Below, piece by piece: positions 30,703-33,060 of a stretch of DNA of 33,060 nt. The DNA lies in assembly GCA_903829015.1 (NCBI GenBank), contig CAIKOJ010000055.1, positions 1 through 33,060 on the forward strand. The letters are read 5' to 3'. This DNA comes from an uncultured Bacteroidota bacterium. GTDB taxonomy: Bacteria > Bacteroidota > Bacteroidia > Chitinophagales > Chitinophagaceae. The notes under the pieces were generated by a model that did no database searches, had not been told where the DNA came from, and saw only the letters and a program-made list of their open reading frames with translations. A program made the translations under genes and the position numbers. Position 1 is the stretch's first letter, and every line of letters begins with the position of its first letter.

Positions 30703-33060
30703 CTACAACAATCCCCTCACTTTCTCAATAACCGCCTGCAGCCCGCTGGCATCCTGACCACCTGCCGTGGCAATGGTCTTCTGACCACCGCCGCCGCCTT
30801 TAATGAGCGGTGCCACATGTTCTTTTATGATCTTGCCTGCATCCAGACCTTTGGCAGCGTTTACTTTTTCATCTACCCCTACTGCAACAAATGGCTTACC
30901 ATCTATATTAGCACACAATACGATCATATGATCGTTTAGGTGGCTTTTCAGATCCACACACAATTTTTTCAACGCATCTGCCGACCCAACATTCACCATC
31001 TGTCCAACGAACGATACCTGATTAATTATCTCATCCTTGGTGAGTAGTTCATTACGTATACCTACCAGTTGGCGGGCTTCCATATTTTCTACATGCTTTT
31101 CCAGCTGATTTTTTTCGTCCTGTAGTTTTTCAATAGCTTTTATCGGGTCTTTTGCATTTTTCAGTTGTGCCTGTATTCCGGCAATCAACGCCAGCTGCTC
31201 ATTGATGAACAGCTCCGCAGCCTTTCCGCTCACAGCCTCCATGCGCCGCACACCCGCTGCTACTGCCGACTCGCTCGTGATCTTAAAGAAACCCAGTTGG
31301 CCGGTCGCGCCAACGTGTGTTCCTCCGCACAATTCTATAGAGTAGCCGGGATCCATGATCACCACCCTTACTTCGTTGCCATATTTTTCACCAAACAATG
31401 CCATAGCACCTAAGGCTATAGCTTCATCCTTCATCATCGACTTGATCACAACTGGTATATTCTCCCTGATCTTTTCATTCACTATGGCTTCAATTCGAGC
31501 TATTTCTTCGTCGGTAACCTTCGAAAAATGCGAAAAGTCAAAACGCAGATTGTCTGTATTCACCAACGAACCCTTCTGTGCCACATGCTTGCCCAGCACA
31601 TCGCGCAATGCGGCATGCAGCAAATGCGTGGCACTGTGGTGGATGGTGGTGGCAATACGACTGCCGGCATTCACTTTTGCATGTAAAGGTGCGCTTACAT
31701 TTTCAGGTAGCACATCAGCAAAGTGAATGATAAGGTCGTTTTCCTTTTTTGTATCCACTATTTTAATGCTCTCATTCGGGAATATAAGATCACCAGTATC
31801 CCCTACCTGTCCACCGCTCTCCGCATAGAAAGGCGTTGCATCCAGAACCAACTGGTACGATTCCTTACCCTTCGCAGTTACCTTGCGGTATTTCACTATC
31901 GAGGCATCAGCCTCAAGTGTGTCATAACCAATAAAGGTAGTTTTGCTACTGTCTTTCAGCACCACCCAGTCATCAGTATCCAGCGTTGTGGCTGCGCGGC
32001 TGCGGGTTTTCTGCTGTTTCATTTCTGCCTCAAACGCCGCTTCGTTCACATGCAGTCCGTTTTCACCTCCTATCAGTCGTGTAAGATCTATCGGGAACCC
32101 GTAAGTGTCATATAATTCAAATGCAGCCTTTCCGTCTATCGTTTCGGTCTGCTGTCTTTTAGTTTCTGTAATGATGTCATCAATTTTCCTGAGCCCCTTG
32201 TCCAGTGTCCGCAGGAACGCTTCCTCTTCTTCTTTCACTACACGGCTTACCAAATCCAACTGCTGATGCAGTTCTGAGAACACATGTTCAAACTGCTTTG
32301 CCAGCACCGGCATCAGTCGGTAAAGTAGTGGCTGTTTATGATCCAGATAGGAGTAATAATATCTTACAGCACGCCTTAAAATTCGCCTGATAACATAACC
32401 GGCACCGGTATTCGATGGCAATTGCCCGTCGGCTATTGTAAAACCAATGGCACGTATATGATCCGAAAGCACCCTGAACGCCACATCCTTCCTGCTGTCA
32501 GTATTTGTATACTTGCGGCTGGTCATGTGCTCTATGGCAGTTATAGTACCGGTAAACAAATCGGTATCATAGTTGCTTTGCTTTTCCTGCAATACCCTCA
32601 CCAATCGTTCCAAACCCATTCCGGTATCTACATGCTTTGCCGGCAACGGGACCAAACTGCCATCCTTCTGGCGGTTGAACTGCATGAACACGTTGTTCCA
32701 TATTTCTATCACCTGCGGATGGTCGGCATTAACCAGCTTAGCACCTGGCACCTGTTGCTTCTCTTCGTCTGTACGGCAATCCACATGTATCTCCGAGCAT
32801 GGACCACATGGGCCTGTATCGCCCATCTCCCAAAAATTGTCTTTCTTATTCCCTAGCAATATCCTGTCTTCGTTTACATACCGCTTCCAGAAATTCCATG
32901 CTTCCTCATCCTTAGGCAGATTTTCTTTTTCATCACCGGCAAATACAGTTACATACAGCTTGTCTTTAGGTATTTTATATACCTCTGTAAGTAGCTCCCA
33001 GCTCCAGGCTATTGCTTCTTCTTTAAAGTAGTCACCGAAGCTCCAGTTGCCCAGCATCTC
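30703..33060 (-). CDS. alaS: Alanine--tRNA ligase, N-terminus beyond the right edge
   Basis: The 785 visible residues (frame open through the last base; the final three bases encode the Glu before MLGNWSFGDYF) cover most of AlaS, and about 90 N-terminal residues lie outside the window. Seen in order are the end of the catalytic core (CGPCSEIHVDC, VDTGMGLERL), the tRNA-recognition part (AGYVIRRILRRAVRY), the editing domain with zinc-type residues (HHSATHLLHAALRD and ELCGGTHVGATGQLG), and the C-terminal DHHA1 domain (GGGGGQKTIATAGGQDASGL). It charges tRNA-Ala and removes mischarged serine or glycine. The gene is followed at once by hicAB. Confidence 0.97.
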   Translation of the reverse strand, partial: EMLGNWSFGDYFKEEAIAWSWELLTEVYKIPKDKLYVTVFAGDEKENLPKDEEAWNFWKRYVNEDRILLGNKKDNFWEMGDTGPCGPCSEIHVDCRTDEEKQQVPGAKLVNADHPQVIEIWNNVFMQFNRQKDGSLVPLPAKHVDTGMGLERLVRVLQEKQSNYDTDLFTGTITAIEHMTSRKYTNTDSRKDVAFRVLSDHIRAIGFTIADGQLPSNTGAGYVIRRILRRAVRYYYSYLDHKQPLLYRLMPVLAKQFEHVFSELHQQLDLVSRVVKEEEEAFLRTLDKGLRKIDDIITETKRQQTETIDGKAAFELYDTYGFPIDLTRLIGGENGLHVNEAAFEAEMKQQKTRSRAATTLDTDDWVVLKDSSKTTFIGYDTLEADASIVKYRKVTAKGKESYQLVLDATPFYAESGGQVGDTGDLIFPNESIKIVDTKKENDLIIHFADVLPENVSAPLHAKVNAGSRIATTIHHSATHLLHAALRDVLGKHVAQKGSLVNTDNLRFDFSHFSKVTDEEIARIEAIVNEKIRENIPVVIKSMMKDEAIALGAMALFGEKYGNEVRVVIMDPGYSIELCGGTHVGATGQLGFFKITSESAVAAGVRRMEAVSGKAAELFINEQLALIAGIQAQLKNAKDPIKAIEKLQDEKNQLEKHVENMEARQLVGIRNELLTKDEIINQVSFVGQMVNVGSADALKKLCVDLKSHLNDHMIVLCANIDGKPFVAVGVDEKVNAAKGLDAGKIIKEHVAPLIKGGGGGQKTIATAGGQDASGLQAVIEKVRGLL

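Overview
The window looks like the chromosome of a Bacteroidota bacterium, most likely from the Chitinophagaceae/Sphingobacteriales side. The evidence is a set of secreted proteins with type IX secretion (T9SS) C-terminal sorting signals, a PorP/SprF protein, the gliding lipoprotein GldH, a futalosine-type menaquinone gene, a stand-alone homocysteine-methyltransferase part of MetH, and many promoter-like boxes of the Bacteroidota form TAnnTTTG. No rRNA, tRNA, CRISPR array, insertion sequence or phage was seen. This placement is inferred from gene content, not from any search.

Layout. Positions 1-440 hold no convincing gene. 441-7317 (minus) carries the MetH N-terminal module, a PorP/SprF outer-membrane protein and a 1521-residue PKD-repeat protein with a type B sorting domain; the last two form an obvious pair. 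7567-10164 (plus) carries pheS and a persulfide dioxygenase/double-rhodanese protein. It ends at a strong bidirectional hairpin shared with a convergent EnvC-like gene with degenerate LytM metal ligands (10258-11607). 11765-14198 (plus) is yicC, gldH and a histidine kinase without a partner regulator. It converges on a MoxR-type ATPase (14232-15236). A small conserved protein follows at 15464.

15989-21882 (minus) is a cluster of type A sorted secreted proteins: two tandem paralogues, a large adhesin/Omp28-like protein and an Omp28-like protein, both with a CGWC thioredoxin-type motif, and the wreck of a third Omp28-like gene that keeps only its two ends. Three strong hairpins separate most of these units. 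22086-23850 (plus) encodes an intact rhomboid protease followed at once by a rhomboid homologue that has lost its catalytic residues. 24172-25225 (minus) has an uncharacterised conserved protein and a PhnA/YjdM-type zinc-ribbon protein.

25481-30686 mixes housekeeping genes (4'-phosphopantetheinyl transferase, mqnC, dnaN) with small accessory units: a RelE-type toxin-antitoxin pair, a DUF559 endonuclease-like gene lying between two inverted copies of a C/G-block repeat and interrupted by a stop codon near its end, a 54-residue membrane protein, and a HicAB pair placed 16 bases after alaS. alaS (minus) runs off the right edge.

The most notable observations are the DUF559 gene framed by repeats that begin exactly at the stop codons of both neighbours, the active/inactive rhomboid pair, the collapsed Omp28 paralogue, and several genes whose -7 box lies only 4-7 bases before the start codon, which predicts leaderless or near-leaderless messages.
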